Positions 33,365-43,990 of a stretch of 64,000 bases of DNA are shown piece after piece (the first letter of the stretch is position 1; each line of letters begins with the position of its first letter). A model generated the notes under the pieces. It was not told the DNA's origin. It ran no database searches and worked only from the letters and a program-made list of their open reading frames with translations. Source of the DNA: Eutreptiella sp. 'Long Island Sound 2002' (lineage: Eukaryota > Euglenozoa > Euglenophyceae > Eutreptiales > Eutreptiaceae); assembly GCA_964036045.1 (NCBI GenBank), contig OZ038391.1, positions 45,604,711-45,668,710 of the forward strand, in the 5' to 3' direction. Both the position numbers and the translations under genes were made by a program.

Positions 33365-33781
33365 TCAGTGCATAGGGCTGGTGATGCCCTCCATTGCATC
33401 GCACGTCTCCAACCTTATATCTGAGGCGTCTGCCATCTCCAGACTATCATCCGTGTGCAAGCGCGGTACGTGTGGACTGGCAGTGTGCAGGGCTGCATCC
33501 AGCACCAAAATGTTGGACTGGAAGTACTCGTGGATGGCCTCCTGAGCCAAGAAGAATGGCAGCTCGAATTGCTCCCGCCGTGGGGGCTCTTGTACTGTGC
33601 TGCCGGAGTAGTGTGAGACCATGTGCACCAGCTCCTCGTTGAAGTGGAACAGCGCTTGTTGCAGATCCTCTACTTCACTGCGATAATCTCCCAGTTTGGT
33701 CTCGTAGGCATCGGACAAAATCGTCCTCAGCGCTCCCTCGGAGTCGTGGCCCGAGCATGGGATGCGAGGGCCCCGGAACGC
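33365..33781 (-). CDS. SSX2IP/ADIP (MSD1)-like protein, probable last exon
   Basis: A minus frame opens after a plausible acceptor (CCTCGCTCAG at 33782) and ends at a TGA at 33365-33367. It reads LRTILSDAYETKLGDYRSEV, a helical segment with EDLQQALFHFNEELVHMV, then FELPFFLAQEAIHEYF and a helix. This order (YE with EN/ELR-type helix, a low-complexity linker, then a short aromatic/Pro motif and a last helix) matches the C-terminal part of the ADIP family. Animal SSX2IP acts at centrosomes, cilia and junctions; plant MSD1 is a microtubule-nucleation factor. The exon is phase 0 at its start, compatible with the phase-0 donor at 50298. It ends in an acidic tail (HTDDSLEMADASD). Confidence 0.55.
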   Translation of the reverse strand, partial: AFRGPRIPCSGHDSEGALRTILSDAYETKLGDYRSEVEDLQQALFHFNEELVHMVSHYSGSTVQEPPRREQFELPFFLAQEAIHEYFQSNILVLDAALHTASPHVPRLHTDDSLEMADASDIRLETCDAMEGITSPMH

Positions 33782-34109
33782 CTGAGCGAGGGTTATAAGG
33801 ATTGTGGTTCTGACTAAGATGCAGGTCATCACATTGGAACTGAAGCCCAAGTGACGTCTGAAGACGGAGGTGGTGGGCCCAAAGGGCATGTACATGGGGC
33901 GTCTCCCACACACTGGCGCTACGTTGTGGTCCATGGGCCAAGTTCTTGCAGTGTGTGCGCACTGTGTGCATACTGCGCACGCAGAGGCTGGGATACTCAC
34001 CCAAGAATACCTGTCACCTGTCTAGTAGCACGGCGAAGCAGCAAAGCCCACATGAGAATAAAGCAACTGCCCTCAACTTGGTAATCAACTGTCATTATGA
34101 ACAAGCCAC

Positions 34110-34760
34110 TCAGCCTTGTAAAGTACAACTATGCAAGGGCAAGCAAGATGCACACAAGTGGCAAGTGCCACACTCGGATATATTACCAGGACGGTGGCCA
34201 CACAATTGGCAACAAACACCATCATCATTTTCCTCCTCTGCAATGGTTGCCTCCTCCTGTGCCCATACAGACTTTGGCACGTGAGGCCAAGGTCCATAGG
34301 GTTGATACCTAGTCTGTCTGCGAATGCAAAACTGAGTAAGGTGGAGCAAAATACGCACATGGCCGTGCAGCTCTGTTGCAGAGCTTGTCCAGACATTGCG
34401 GACAATCCTCCATTGCCACAACCGTGCAAAGAGGTTCTCCACCCTTGCACGATAGAAGCCATGGACATCATTATACTCTTGTTGGTCGTCACTCAAAGTT
34501 TTCCGACCAATATAAGGTACAACAGTGTGCAAGCGGCCCTTATAGGCGCCGTCATGCACACCGATTTCAAAATCGAAAAACTGCCCATGTGTTCGCGAAG
34601 GACAGCGGTGAACCCAAATCATAACATCGGCGGAGGTTCCGGGCATAAGGTCACATATCCATACTATATTCCCGAGATTGTCCACAGCCACGGTTATCTT
34701 ATAAACATGGCCTGCATACTTGGGATTAAAAAGGACATCCGACAAACCCCAACTCAAGGG
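34110..34760 (-). pseudogene. Harbinger/PIF-type (DDE_4) transposase, 5'-truncated
   Basis: The frame (opening at 34784 in satellite sequence) contains VDNLGNIVWICDLMPGTSAD, then VHDGAYKG with the second catalytic Asp, LSDDQQEYNDVHGFYRARVE with the catalytic Glu about 38 residues later, and NLFARLWQWRIV. This is the central and C-terminal pattern of Harbinger DDE_4 domains. The N-terminal part with the first catalytic Asp is missing: the first 13 residues are encoded by the 46-bp satellite. The C-terminus carries an acidic stretch and a Cys cluster (CCQLC, then CGTCHLCASC) that could bind zinc. It cannot be an active transposase alone and no inverted termini were found. Confidence 0.7.
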
Positions 34761-35136
34761 GCCACACCGAAGCGTGGATTGCAAGTCCCCAACCCCAACT
34801 CAAGGGGCCACACCAAAGCATGGATTGCGAGTCCCCAACCCCAACTCAAGGGGCCACACCAAAGCATGGATTGCGAGTCCCTAACCCCAACTCAAGGGGC
34901 CACACCAAAGCATGGATTGCGTGTCCCTAACCCCAACTCAAGGGGCCACACCGAAGCATGGATTGCATGTCCCTAACCCCAACCCAAGGGGCCACACCGA
35001 AGCATGGATTGTGAGTCCCTAACCCCAACTCAAGGGGCCACACCGAAGCATGGATTGCGTGTCCCTAACCCCAACTCAAGGGGCCACACCGAAGCGTGGA
35101 TTGTGAGTCCCTTACCCCAACTCAAGGGGCCACGCA
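34747..35136 (+). repeat. 46-bp satellite, 8.5 copies
   Basis: CCCCAACTCAAGGGGCCACA starts units at 34747, 34793, 34839, 34885, 34931, 34977, 35023, 35069 and 35115, exactly 46 bp apart. Units differ by single bases (GCATGG/GCGTGG, TTGCGAG/TTGCGTG/TTGTGAG). The left edge lies within the open frame of the Harbinger fragment, so the array replaced or invaded the transposase 5' part. Confidence 0.95.
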
Positions 35137-35139
35137 ACA

Positions 35140-36695
35140 AAGGGTGGATTGGATAATTGGCCCGGTTTCCTCAATAGCACCAGAAGGTTGAAGACCCAAA
35201 ACAATGCTCCCTCAAAGATGCCCGGCGCGCACCCCGTGCGCTAACGCCCATGCGGAGGAGGAAATAGGGGAAAATGGTTGAAAATGTGCAAAAATGGTTG
35301 ACAATTCAAATATGCCACATCCTAAATGCTTAGGAAGCTAAAAAACCCCTGGTGCGGAACCAAGAACTTGTGAAAAGGGGCCGAAACTAGGGTTTGAGTA
35401 TTTGCCGACATCCAAAACTCCGCATTGCGCGCACACTGGCACTCCCACGGGAGCTGTCCCAATCCGCTCAGCCTTGGAACCAGACACCAAGGATTTGGTA
35501 CCAGTTTTGCACAGGGATGGACGCCCCGCCTGTGTGAGGCCCTGGCCCAACCTAACCCCCCCATCTGACCACACTCCCCTCCCTTTCAACAGATAGTTAG
35601 TGGGTGTGTCGCAGCAGAATCAGTCCGGCCCCGTCATGGTGCTTATGCCTATGTAGGGGTGCAGTGCGCACCTGGTGCTCCGGGCCACACTGGGGGGCTA
35701 AGGAAGCCTTGTGCTAAGCCCACATGGGCCTCGAGGTCACAGAGACATGCCGCCAAGCTACCCCACAACTGCTAAGGCACGTGGGCTGCCCCGCAAGTGG
35801 CATTGTGACCCACACTCCTTGACTGCCATATGGCAAAGATGGTGCCGCCAGAAGTGGCTGGTCCAACGTTCCCATGGGTGAAGTAGTAGTAGTAGTAGTT
35901 GGAGGGGTACACAAAGCGTTGCCCCGCCTTGGGACCTGCTAGGGAAGACTTGTGGGTTGCAGCACTACAGCACCGTTAGCTTTGGGGGGTTCAAGTCTTC
36001 AAGTCTTCACGATTCTTAGTGCAACGCAAGGAACCATGCGGAGTGGGGGGTTCCACAAAGGCTGAAAGAGTATGCCCGTTGGTGCTTCTAGGTGTATGTA
36101 CGTGTTTGCCTTGTGAGGAGGGAATCCCCCACTTGTGGAGGTGGGTGGGGGGGTGGGTGGGGGGGGGGCCTCAATTGGTCAGGTGTGGACCCGCCACTTA
36201 GCTCCAGCCGCGCCTGCCTCACGACCTTCATTGCCATCTCAGTTCCATGATTGTCCGTGTCACGCAGACAGTGCTTTGCAGTTCGTCCCGTCCCTCGTCC
36301 CTGGATGGGGTAAGAGTCGGGCTGCTTCTACAGGGTTCAGGGCATTGTCGCCTTCGGATTGAGTTTGGGGCGTAGCGTTTGTTGTGTCCCACTTTGGCTC
36401 CCACCGTCGCACTGGCATGCTCGCTTGCGCTGGCCCCTCTCGGCCACACACCTGTGTTTCCGGGTCACCTGGTCGTGGGGGGTGGGGCGGTCAGAGGTCA
36501 CCCTTGTGGGCCACTGCCACCGGCCCTGGGCTATTTAGGTCCTTAGGATTTAAAACCCCCAGTGGGTACTGGCTTTTTGGAGGTCAACATACAGCCATAC
36601 AGAGGGTGGGTAGGCTGGGCGGCGCCGAGGCGCCTGCATGTGTGGTGTGTGTGTTTGCGTGTGCGGTTGTTCCCTGTGCCAAGTTCCAGCACTTC
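35140..36695. other. No gene seen
   Basis: Short frames only. A (TAG)n microsatellite lies at about 35884-35899. The segment from about 36.2 kb on may belong to the 3' region of the LINE whose ORF2 ends at 37387, but no 3' terminus (poly-A or simple-repeat tail with target duplication) could be placed. Confidence 0.4.
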
Positions 36696-36699
36696 TCAG

Positions 36700-36768
36700 A
36701 AGGCGGCCGCTCAAGTGGCAGCGCACCCGGCGTTTGCCGTGAGGGAGGTGGTTCGAGTCCCAGGATCG
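36700..36768 (+). ncRNA. tRNA-like (Pol III promoter-like) sequence
   Basis: CGCTCAAGTGGCAGCGC (A-box and D-arm-like) is followed by a GGC/GCC stem and then GGTGGTTCGAGTCCCA (B-box and T-arm-like) about 30 nt on. Acceptor pairing is not convincing. Probably a tRNA-derived repeat. Confidence 0.3.
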
Positions 36769-36935
36769 GTGGTCTCCCACCGATCCCTTCGAATACCGGA
36801 CGGGACCTCCTGTCGACCTGTTCGAGTACAGGTGGCGGCGCGCACTGCTGCAGGTGTGTGTGGTTCCTGCGTGTCACTTTTTGGGGGTTGGGGCAAAACG
36901 GACGAGACCTCCACCCGATCCACCGGTACCGGTGG
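36763..36935. repeat. Cluster of perfect palindromes in the LINE 3' region
   Basis: GGATCGGTGG (36763-36772) pairs with 36777-36786 around a 4-nt loop. ACCTGT pairs with ACAGGT near 36816-36833 around a 6-nt loop. CCACCGGTACCGGTGG at 36920-36935 is a perfect 16-bp palindrome. The last two sit at equivalent positions of a ~100-bp imperfect duplication that starts with GGACGGGACCTCC and GGACGAGACCTCC. Confidence 0.6.
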
Positions 36936-37014
36936 TGGCGCGGGTTGCTGTAGGGGGGGGTGGTTCCCACGACGCCGACTAGAGAGCTCTACGTGCAGGG
37001 AACCCAAGAGCACC

Positions 37015-37083
37015 AGCTCCCGGGTTCGAACCCCCGCACTGGACGACTGAAGACTACCGCTCTCACTACTGGGCCGTGCCGGT
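37015..37083 (-). ncRNA. tRNA-like sequence downstream of LINE ORF2
   Basis: On the minus strand CACGGCCCAGTAGTGAGAGC (A-box-like) is followed by GGGGGTTCGAACCCGGG (B box with a partly paired T arm). The anticodon arm does not pair, so this is not a functional tRNA. It is on the LINE strand about 300 bp past the ORF2 stop. Confidence 0.35.
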
Positions 37084-37386
37084 CTCTTGCCCTGTTTGGG
37101 GTTTGTGACGCTCTTGGAGTCTGAACCTATGGGGGTGTGGGCTTGCGTGCATTATGGCGTGCCAAACAAAGGGCGGCTGGGGTCCGGTGTTCCACACCGT
37201 GAGCCCTCCGTGCTGCACGTGATCGTGGAGGCCGTTGCTGGTGATCTGGGTGCCAGCCAGGCCTCATCACAGCTGCCTGGGGGGGAGGGGGGGGCTGACG
37301 AGGGGAAGAGTTCCTGCCTGACGTCACGCATTGGTGTTTGCCGTGGTGAGCGGGAGACCGCCCGCGACCTCCATCCAGAGGCCGGG

Positions 37387-40300
37387 TCAGTACAGCCTGG
37401 TGAGTGGCGTGGTCTCTTGGAGGCTGGGGTGCAGTCCTCGACTTCCAGCAGTGGAGTAACTCCCTGTCTGCGGGGGGTCAAGGGGGGGGGGTGTGCCACG
37501 AGGAGGCGGGCTGGCCGCCCGCTCCTCCGGAGAAAACATGGGTTGCTCATCCAGGTCGGACTCGTCTTCCTGATCCTGTGTCTGCCCTTCCTGCTGTGGG
37601 CGCCGGGCCGAGGTGACATACCCTCGGAGGAGGGGGGATTTGCGGCGGCCCATGTCAGCCAGTGTGTCCGCGTGTGTGTTCCCTACAATGCCAACGTGTG
37701 AGGGGACATGCAGCCAGCGTACCGCTGCCCCTGCCTGCTCAATTTCCCCAAGGAGTTGCTCCCACAGGTCCACGTGGCCCACCGGCCCCCGCGAACCTTG
37801 CCAGTCATGGCGCCGCCATTTGCTGGCTTTGCCTGTGGCCCCCATGACCACTAGTTTTGAATCAGAGCAGATCAGTGTGCGCTTGTGCTGTGTCCTATGG
37901 CGAATGGCATGTATGGCCGCGAGGAGCTCTCCCCTGTTATTTGTTTGTTTCTGAGTGATGGGGATGCACTGTGCCGTGTCCCGGTGATCCCCGAAATATA
38001 CCCCAAACCCTCCCACCATTCCCGCCTCCGGATGGACCTCCGACGAGCCGTCGGGGTAGATGGCTTCCCATCCCTCCGCTACATACTCATCAATGACTTT
38101 CTGATGCGCCTCCGCCATCGCTGGTCCATACATGTCTTTTTTGCGTTTCCTGGGCCGCGGGTTGCGGAGCCTGGGGGGGGATGGGTGGGGCTGGCTGAGC
38201 CTGGGGTGCTGCAGGTTTCCTGTTTCCTTGAGGGATGCGATTGCTCGGTGCATGTCCCGCACTTCGGGCGTGGGGAGGGTTGGAGCTGGGTGCTCGTACC
38301 ATCGCGCAAGAATGCACAGCCACTGTGTGAGGAATATGTCCCATGTTGGGGGGGTGTCTCGGAATTTGACCGCGTTGCGCAGGTTCCAGGATGCCATAAC
38401 CGCGGTCCACATGATCAGCCCTAGCGGGCTCTGGAGGGATAGAACTGGCATGTCCCACAGGAGGACCTCTGGGTCTGTTTCCGTGGTATCCTCGAATATC
38501 GCTGGCCCCATGCATTGTTCCGCAATGTGATACGTTGGGGGGAGGAACCGGCACTCCAGAAGCGCATGTCGCATGTCTTCTGGTTTGCCATCCACCAGGC
38601 AGTGTGTGTGCTGAGGGAGCCAGTTGGCGAGTCTGGTCCCCACTGGGAGTTTTTTCCACAGTGCGGTCTGTATGAAAGAGTGGTGTTTGGGCGGTACCGA
38701 TAGCTTGGTCCAGGCCTGCCAGGTTTCCGGTGTTTGACGGGGGTCCGGGGGTTCCTGACGCATCAGGTACCCGAGCATGGCCTTTGTATTCCAACCCCCC
38801 GAGAAAATGGCCGATGTTTCTTGTGGTGGTGTCATCTGTGGTCGGGGCCAGGCCTGTCCCAGCTGGGCCTTGTACCTCGGGGCCCATGTGGGCGGCAGTC
38901 TCTCCTGCAGGTCCGGTGTGCACTGTCCGATGCGTGTGATCCCTGCCCTGATGAGTTTTGGTGAAAAATATGTGTTGTTATTTGTGTCCCTGAAAAGTAC
39001 CGAATGCCAGCAGCTCAGCCGTGGTGCCTGGTCTGTGTTGGGGGGGAGGATGGGGGCCAGTTTCCGTAGCAGGGAGAAGGCTTTTGCTGAGGTGCCCAAA
39101 AAGGGGTAGGTGTTCCAGGGGATGGGACCCAGCTGTAGCCATGGGAGGTCACCCAGCTCCGCCTGTACCCCGAAGCGTTTGGCCCAACCATTGAAATGCT
39201 GTGCAGAAATGGGGGAGAGCTTACTAGTGTTGTGCCGGGACATCACGAAGTGTGTGGCGTGTTGCCACAGCAAGAAGAGGCTGGGTTTCGGGAGGAGTGC
39301 TCCCCCCAGCTTCGGGGGTAGCTGCAGTATGGGTAGGGTGAGGCCCCAGCTGCTGAGTCTTAGGGCCACCCGGTACACATTCGCCAGCTTGGTGCATACA
39401 TCCTCCGTGGGGAAGTAGGCCCTCGCCGGGTAGATCATCAATGGGAGTATCCACTCCTGGAGCAGGTGTACTCGTTCTGGCATCGTCAGGGGTAGGGTCG
39501 CTGCGAACTGCGCACGCGCCAATGCACGGGATAAATGGGGCGCAAACGCTTCATCAGGGGCGACGTCCCCCAAAAGATTCCCCGGGTACTTCACCTTGCT
39601 TTGCACCGGAATGCCTGTGTTTTCGAGTTTGGTTTTCTGCCTGTCCGTCCAAAAGCCACGCAACAAGAAGGCCGATTTATCCAAGTTGATCCGCAATCCT
39701 ACAAACTTAGCGTACCGCCGTAGCGTGTACATGATGTCTGGTATGAGGGGGCAAACCAGAGCAGGGGAGACGGGGATGTACAGCAGGAGATCATCAGCGT
39801 AGAACAGGCCTCTTATGCTAGGGGACACTGCCTGGAGCATGGGGACCAGCACCGAGCAGACCATGGCGAACAATGCTGGGGAGAGTGGGTCTCCCTGTCG
39901 GACCCCTGATTCTGGTGTGACTTGCACTTCGCGCACTACGCCTTTGCCCACTCCAAAGACAAAGGGGGAAGTCAGCATGTTCATGATGAGCGCGATCATC
40001 TGTGGGGGGAGGCCCAGGTGGGTGAAGAAGGCAATAAAATAATTGTGATGGACAGAGTCAAACGCTTTGGAGAAATCAATGGAGAGAAAAAGACCATAAT
40101 CCATTGCGGTCCAGGCCGCCCGCGCCTCCCAGATGTGCTCAAAAATGAATCGCCCTTTCATGAAGCCTTTTTGCTCAGGGGGGGTGGCATACAAAAGCAG
40201 GTCCTGCAGCATGAGGTATAGGGTCATCGATACCCACTTAAACAGCACACTTTGCAAGCACAATGGACGGAGTTGTGTGACCGAAATGGAGCCCTTTTGC

Positions 40301-42028
40301 TTAGGGATTGGGTTCAGGATAGCGAGTGCCCACTCCTCTGTGATTTTCCCTGTGGTAAGGAAAAGTGCAATTTGTTCCGTCATTTTGGGCACCAGTGCCC
40401 CGGGGAGGGCCATCAGGATTTCTGCCGTGACTCCGTCCAGGCCAGGGGCCGACCCTGGTTTCATTTTTTCCAGTGCTGTGAGCACCAGTTCCTGTGTGAG
40501 TGGCTTAAGGAGCAGAGTTGCCGCCCCTTTTAGCTGTGGGCGAAGGGGTAGCGAGCGCAGAAACTGGGCGCACTCCTCGACGGTGTGTTCCCCTTTGGCC
40601 ATTACCCCAGACCAGAACTGTTTCAGTTCCTCCGCAATCTGTGTGGCTTCAGTGAACGTGCGCCGTGCCTTGTTGCGGAGTGCGGTAAGCTTCCGCTTGC
40701 TTTGCAGTTCCCTGGTGAGCCGTGCAATTTCTATCCGCCGTTGCTGTTTGCTCTGTGGTTCCTCCGGCTGTGTGTTGAGCGCTGACCGTAGTTTGGAGAG
40801 CACAATCCCTTCCGTCTTGTGCTGGGTGGCCTGTTCTGCCTGTGCTGCTAGCATCGCATATGCCTGCCGTGGCGTGGCTGGCGTCAGTCCTTGGTGCTGC
40901 AAAAAGTGTGCCGCCTCGGGGGGGCTGTAATCGACAGTGCTTGCCTGCAGCATTGCAATGACCTCACTCAATCCCTTGGGGTTCACCTGTTTTTCGAAAG
41001 TATACGCTGTGGTTCTGATAGTGCGGAGTGCCTGTGCCCACCACTCATCCCCTTGAGCCGTGAGACCCCTGAGCCGCTGGGCGAGGCCCGCTGTGGTATC
41101 CTCGCACTGTAGGAAGGACGTGGGGATTCTTTGCCTGGGCTGGACCGTCGTGGGGGTGGGGGGGGCCAGGGTCGAAACCACCGCTTGGTGATCTCCACTG
41201 CCAATTTTTCTCGCGTAGCATCGTACGATCGAGGCTGACATGTGCCTGGACACATGGATTTTGTCAATCCTTCTGCGATGGGGGGTGTCGTCGTGCTCAG
41301 TGTGGAATCCCCACGTCCACCCTTTAGGTCTTCGCGGGTCGTTGTGGTCCATAGCCGGGCCATATACTTCCTGCCACGTGTCACACAGACTCAGTGCTGA
41401 GATGGTGCTGAGTTCCCCTGCTCGTGCTCTGGCTGCCGGGGGGAGGTTGTCGTGCTCAGAAATATATTCAGAGTCATCACCCGGGGTGATGACCGAGTTG
41501 TGGTCTGCGAGGAGGAGTATGTGTTGTGAGAAGGGGAAGACTGTCATTGCTTCTTTCAACCGTAACCATTGTGATTTTCTTTTGTCTGGCTTATCACTGA
41601 AATGGGCCGAGACCACCGTATACACGAGGCCTTCTGGGCTAAGCAAGTTAGTTAGGAGCAGGCGTGGGGAGATGGAGGCCGATGCAACCTCCGTCCAATC
41701 TTTTTGCCAAAATAGTGCCACCCCCCCCCCTGGTGTGGGGGGGGGATAGCTGGGCCCTACAGCCATAGCCATGCTGTCTAGCAAGGTCTGTGAGGCTGGT
41801 GGAGCGGGCCTCCAATCGCGCTGATCCCATTTGTAGGTGCGGTTCTTGCATCGCAAAGACCTGCACCTGCAAATCCTTCATGTGACGCAGCACCACTTTA
41901 ACCCTGGGTACGATGCGTGAGCCGTCCTGCTGATCGGCATGCGCTCCGTAGACGTTGATGGTGGCAACTGTGAGGTCGCTGCCCAACGGGAACGTTTGTG
42001 GTTGTGTTGTGACATTAGAAGTTGTCAT
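37387..42028 (-). CDS. LINE ORF2: endonuclease, reverse transcriptase, RNase H
   Basis: The N-terminus starts at the ATG at 42028 in one frame (LTVATINVYGAHADQQDG, then VFAMQEPHLQ, the first endonuclease motifs). It shifts frame within C10 (41721-41730) and G9 (41737-41745), after which a 1489-codon frame is open. In that frame LLADHN lies near residue 116 and SGDHQAVV near 219 (endonuclease). The RT shows PGLDGVTAEIL (about 471), SIDFSKAFDSVHH (592), GVRQGDPLSP (651) and FYADDLLLY (686). A Cys/His motif is near 1083-1102. RNase H runs from about 1262 to 1402 with YPDGSS, NNRGELLAAI, CSDSKLVV and VPSHVGIVGNTHADTLAD, all catalytic acids present. The enzyme would nick target DNA and prime reverse transcription there. 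The frame change is one small indel, either real or an assembly error. Confidence 0.9.
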
Positions 42029-43874
42029 CGTTACCATTGCGTGGCCGTTTACCTCTGACACTGTCAATGTCCAAAGCCATCATGCGTGATCCTGAAGACT
42101 GGGAGGGGGGGTTCTGCGACACCAGGGCCTGTAGGTAGCTGAGGTTCTGTTGTGTGAGCGGAACCTGTCCTTGGTAGAGGGGGTGGGGGGGTTGTACCTG
42201 CGGGGGGAGGATATTCGGCAGCACCTGTACTGCCTGCATGGGGTTCGGTTGTACTTGCACTTGAGGGGAGGGGAGGAGGGAGTTTGGATTCCGACGGAGA
42301 ATCTGTGCCGGAGTCATTGGCCCTGCCTGCTGGGCCTGCTGTGGTTTGTTCTTATCCCTTTCACGCCATGACTGCCAGCTGGTTTCCCAGTCAGAATAAG
42401 AACGGATCGTGGCCACACGTTGGGAACCCCCGTGGTCGGTCAGGGTCAGCACTGCCCCCACCAACCCTTTGACTCCCGGTGCCCGCACACTCCAATTCGG
42501 CTGCCGGATGTTGCCCATCGACCACCTCAATCTTTCAATGGACACCTGGGTGTCTTCAACTGGGATGGAGCGGCTGGCCAGCGCGTGTTTTACTACCGCC
42601 ATAATTTCGGTGGGGGCCAGATACTCTGGTATATCCACTAGAACCACGTGATCTTCTTTCTCCGTGGGTGCTTTGGAACCTTTGGTGGACCAGGATGTAG
42701 ACGTGCGAATGCTGGCAGCCGACGATGACGATCCTCTCTGGTCCCAATACCCGTCTTTGGTTCCTTCGGTTTTGAACGCGTATCCGAGCTCCTTGAGCTG
42801 CAGTAGGCTCTTTTCCACAAATACCTGCGCATCCGCCTTGGTCTTGAACCCGAGGCGCATTTTGTTGGTGTTTGTGTACTGTGCCTGCGGCCTGTGCTGA
42901 AGCTGGTCCGTGATCTTGCACAAATGGAAATTGAGCACTGCCCAAAATTTTGTGAGGGCTTCGTGTGTCTGTGCCTTCTTGACAATCCAGACTTCCGCAA
43001 TACATTCGCAATCATTCAGGTCACCAGAGTATGTCTTGAAGGGGACGCGGGCGTAGTTTTCCTTGCTGTAGTACTTTGACTCTGTTTGGTCGATTTTGTC
43101 CTGTGGCACCAGAGCTTGTTGGAAGATGACCCAGCTGGTCTGGGTTGGATGTGGTCCCGGTGAGATTGCGGTCAGGCCTGTGTCCAGACCCAATTCAGCC
43201 ACCATCTCATTCAGGAATTTGTTGTTGATACAGATAGCCAACTTATCCACCTGCTTCGCAATGGGGGCAAACAGTTTCAGTGGGTCTTGACCCGGAGGGA
43301 GAAGCTGGACGATGCGTCGTGCGGGGGCGGTGGCGAAGGGGTTGTTACGTACTCCCTGCGGCGCTTCCACTATCCATGTGTGGAGATGTGAGCCACCTTT
43401 TTCACTGATTGGTCTGTTTAGCAACGAGATTGATTCCGGGTTGAACGGGAGCTTTTCCCGAAGCAGATCCGTACCTTCAGCCAGGCGTAACTCCCTGCCT
43501 GTGAAGACTATCATCTTGAGAGAGACATCCGTGTATTGAGCCACCACTTGTTTGAACAGAGCAATGCCCTCTAACAGGGCTGAGCTGCGCACTGCAACCA
43601 CCAAGTTGAAGGTGGTGTCTTTGCACCATATGATTTTGGGGAGGATGGGATCTTTGAGTTTGAGGACCGTGTCGAGCTTGTATTGGGCTGCTGAGACGTC
43701 CTTGTTTTCGAAATATTTGTGGTCTGAGAAAATTGCTGTCGTGTGTTCCGACGCTACAAGACTGGCGATGGCCACTTGCGTGGACTCGTATGCCATCAGG
43801 GCTCCCTCTTCCGCCCATTCGTGGGCTTTTTTGAACTCTGCAATGAGATCCGCGGCACTTGCTGCCTCTGGCAT
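42015..43874 (-). CDS. LINE ORF1 protein (619 residues)
   Basis: An intact ORF upstream of ORF2 on the same strand. It starts with a helical region (LIAEFKKAHEWAEEGALMAY). The middle is mixed and probably folded (FKTYSGDLNDCECIAEVWIV; LRWSMGNIRQPNWSVRAPG; WETSWQSWRERDKNK). The C-terminus is Gln/Pro-rich and disordered (VQVQPNPMQAVQVLPNILPP) and ends in a basic RGKRPRNGNDDNF tail. No CCHC zinc knuckles are visible. Position implies the usual ORF1 role, binding element RNA in a ribonucleoprotein, but sequence alone does not prove it. Its stop codon overlaps the ORF2 start by 14 bp (ATGACAACTTCTAA), which suggests translation by termination-reinitiation or frameshift. Confidence 0.8.
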   Translation of the reverse strand: MPEAASAADLIAEFKKAHEWAEEGALMAYESTQVAIASLVASEHTTAIFSDHKYFENKDVSAAQYKLDTVLKLKDPILPKIIWCKDTTFNLVVAVRSSALLEGIALFKQVVAQYTDVSLKMIVFTGRELRLAEGTDLLREKLPFNPESISLLNRPISEKGGSHLHTWIVEAPQGVRNNPFATAPARRIVQLLPPGQDPLKLFAPIAKQVDKLAICINNKFLNEMVAELGLDTGLTAISPGPHPTQTSWVIFQQALVPQDKIDQTESKYYSKENYARVPFKTYSGDLNDCECIAEVWIVKKAQTHEALTKFWAVLNFHLCKITDQLQHRPQAQYTNTNKMRLGFKTKADAQVFVEKSLLQLKELGYAFKTEGTKDGYWDQRGSSSSAASIRTSTSWSTKGSKAPTEKEDHVVLVDIPEYLAPTEIMAVVKHALASRSIPVEDTQVSIERLRWSMGNIRQPNWSVRAPGVKGLVGAVLTLTDHGGSQRVATIRSYSDWETSWQSWRERDKNKPQQAQQAGPMTPAQILRRNPNSLLPSPQVQVQPNPMQAVQVLPNILPPQVQPPHPLYQGQVPLTQQNLSYLQALVSQNPPSQSSGSRMMALDIDSVRGKRPRNGNDDNF

Positions 43875-43990
43875 CTCAGCTGTTCACCTATGGCTATCAG
43901 CAATGCAAGCAATCTGGAGTGGGGAGGACCCGTGAAACCCCGGTGGTGTGGCCCAAGACCGGGTTTTAGTGCACCAACGCGGGTTGTGAC

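Noticed and set aside
37404-41749. Plus-strand ORFs of up to 265 codons across the LINE
   Set aside because: They are antisense shadows of the well-supported minus-strand ORF2.
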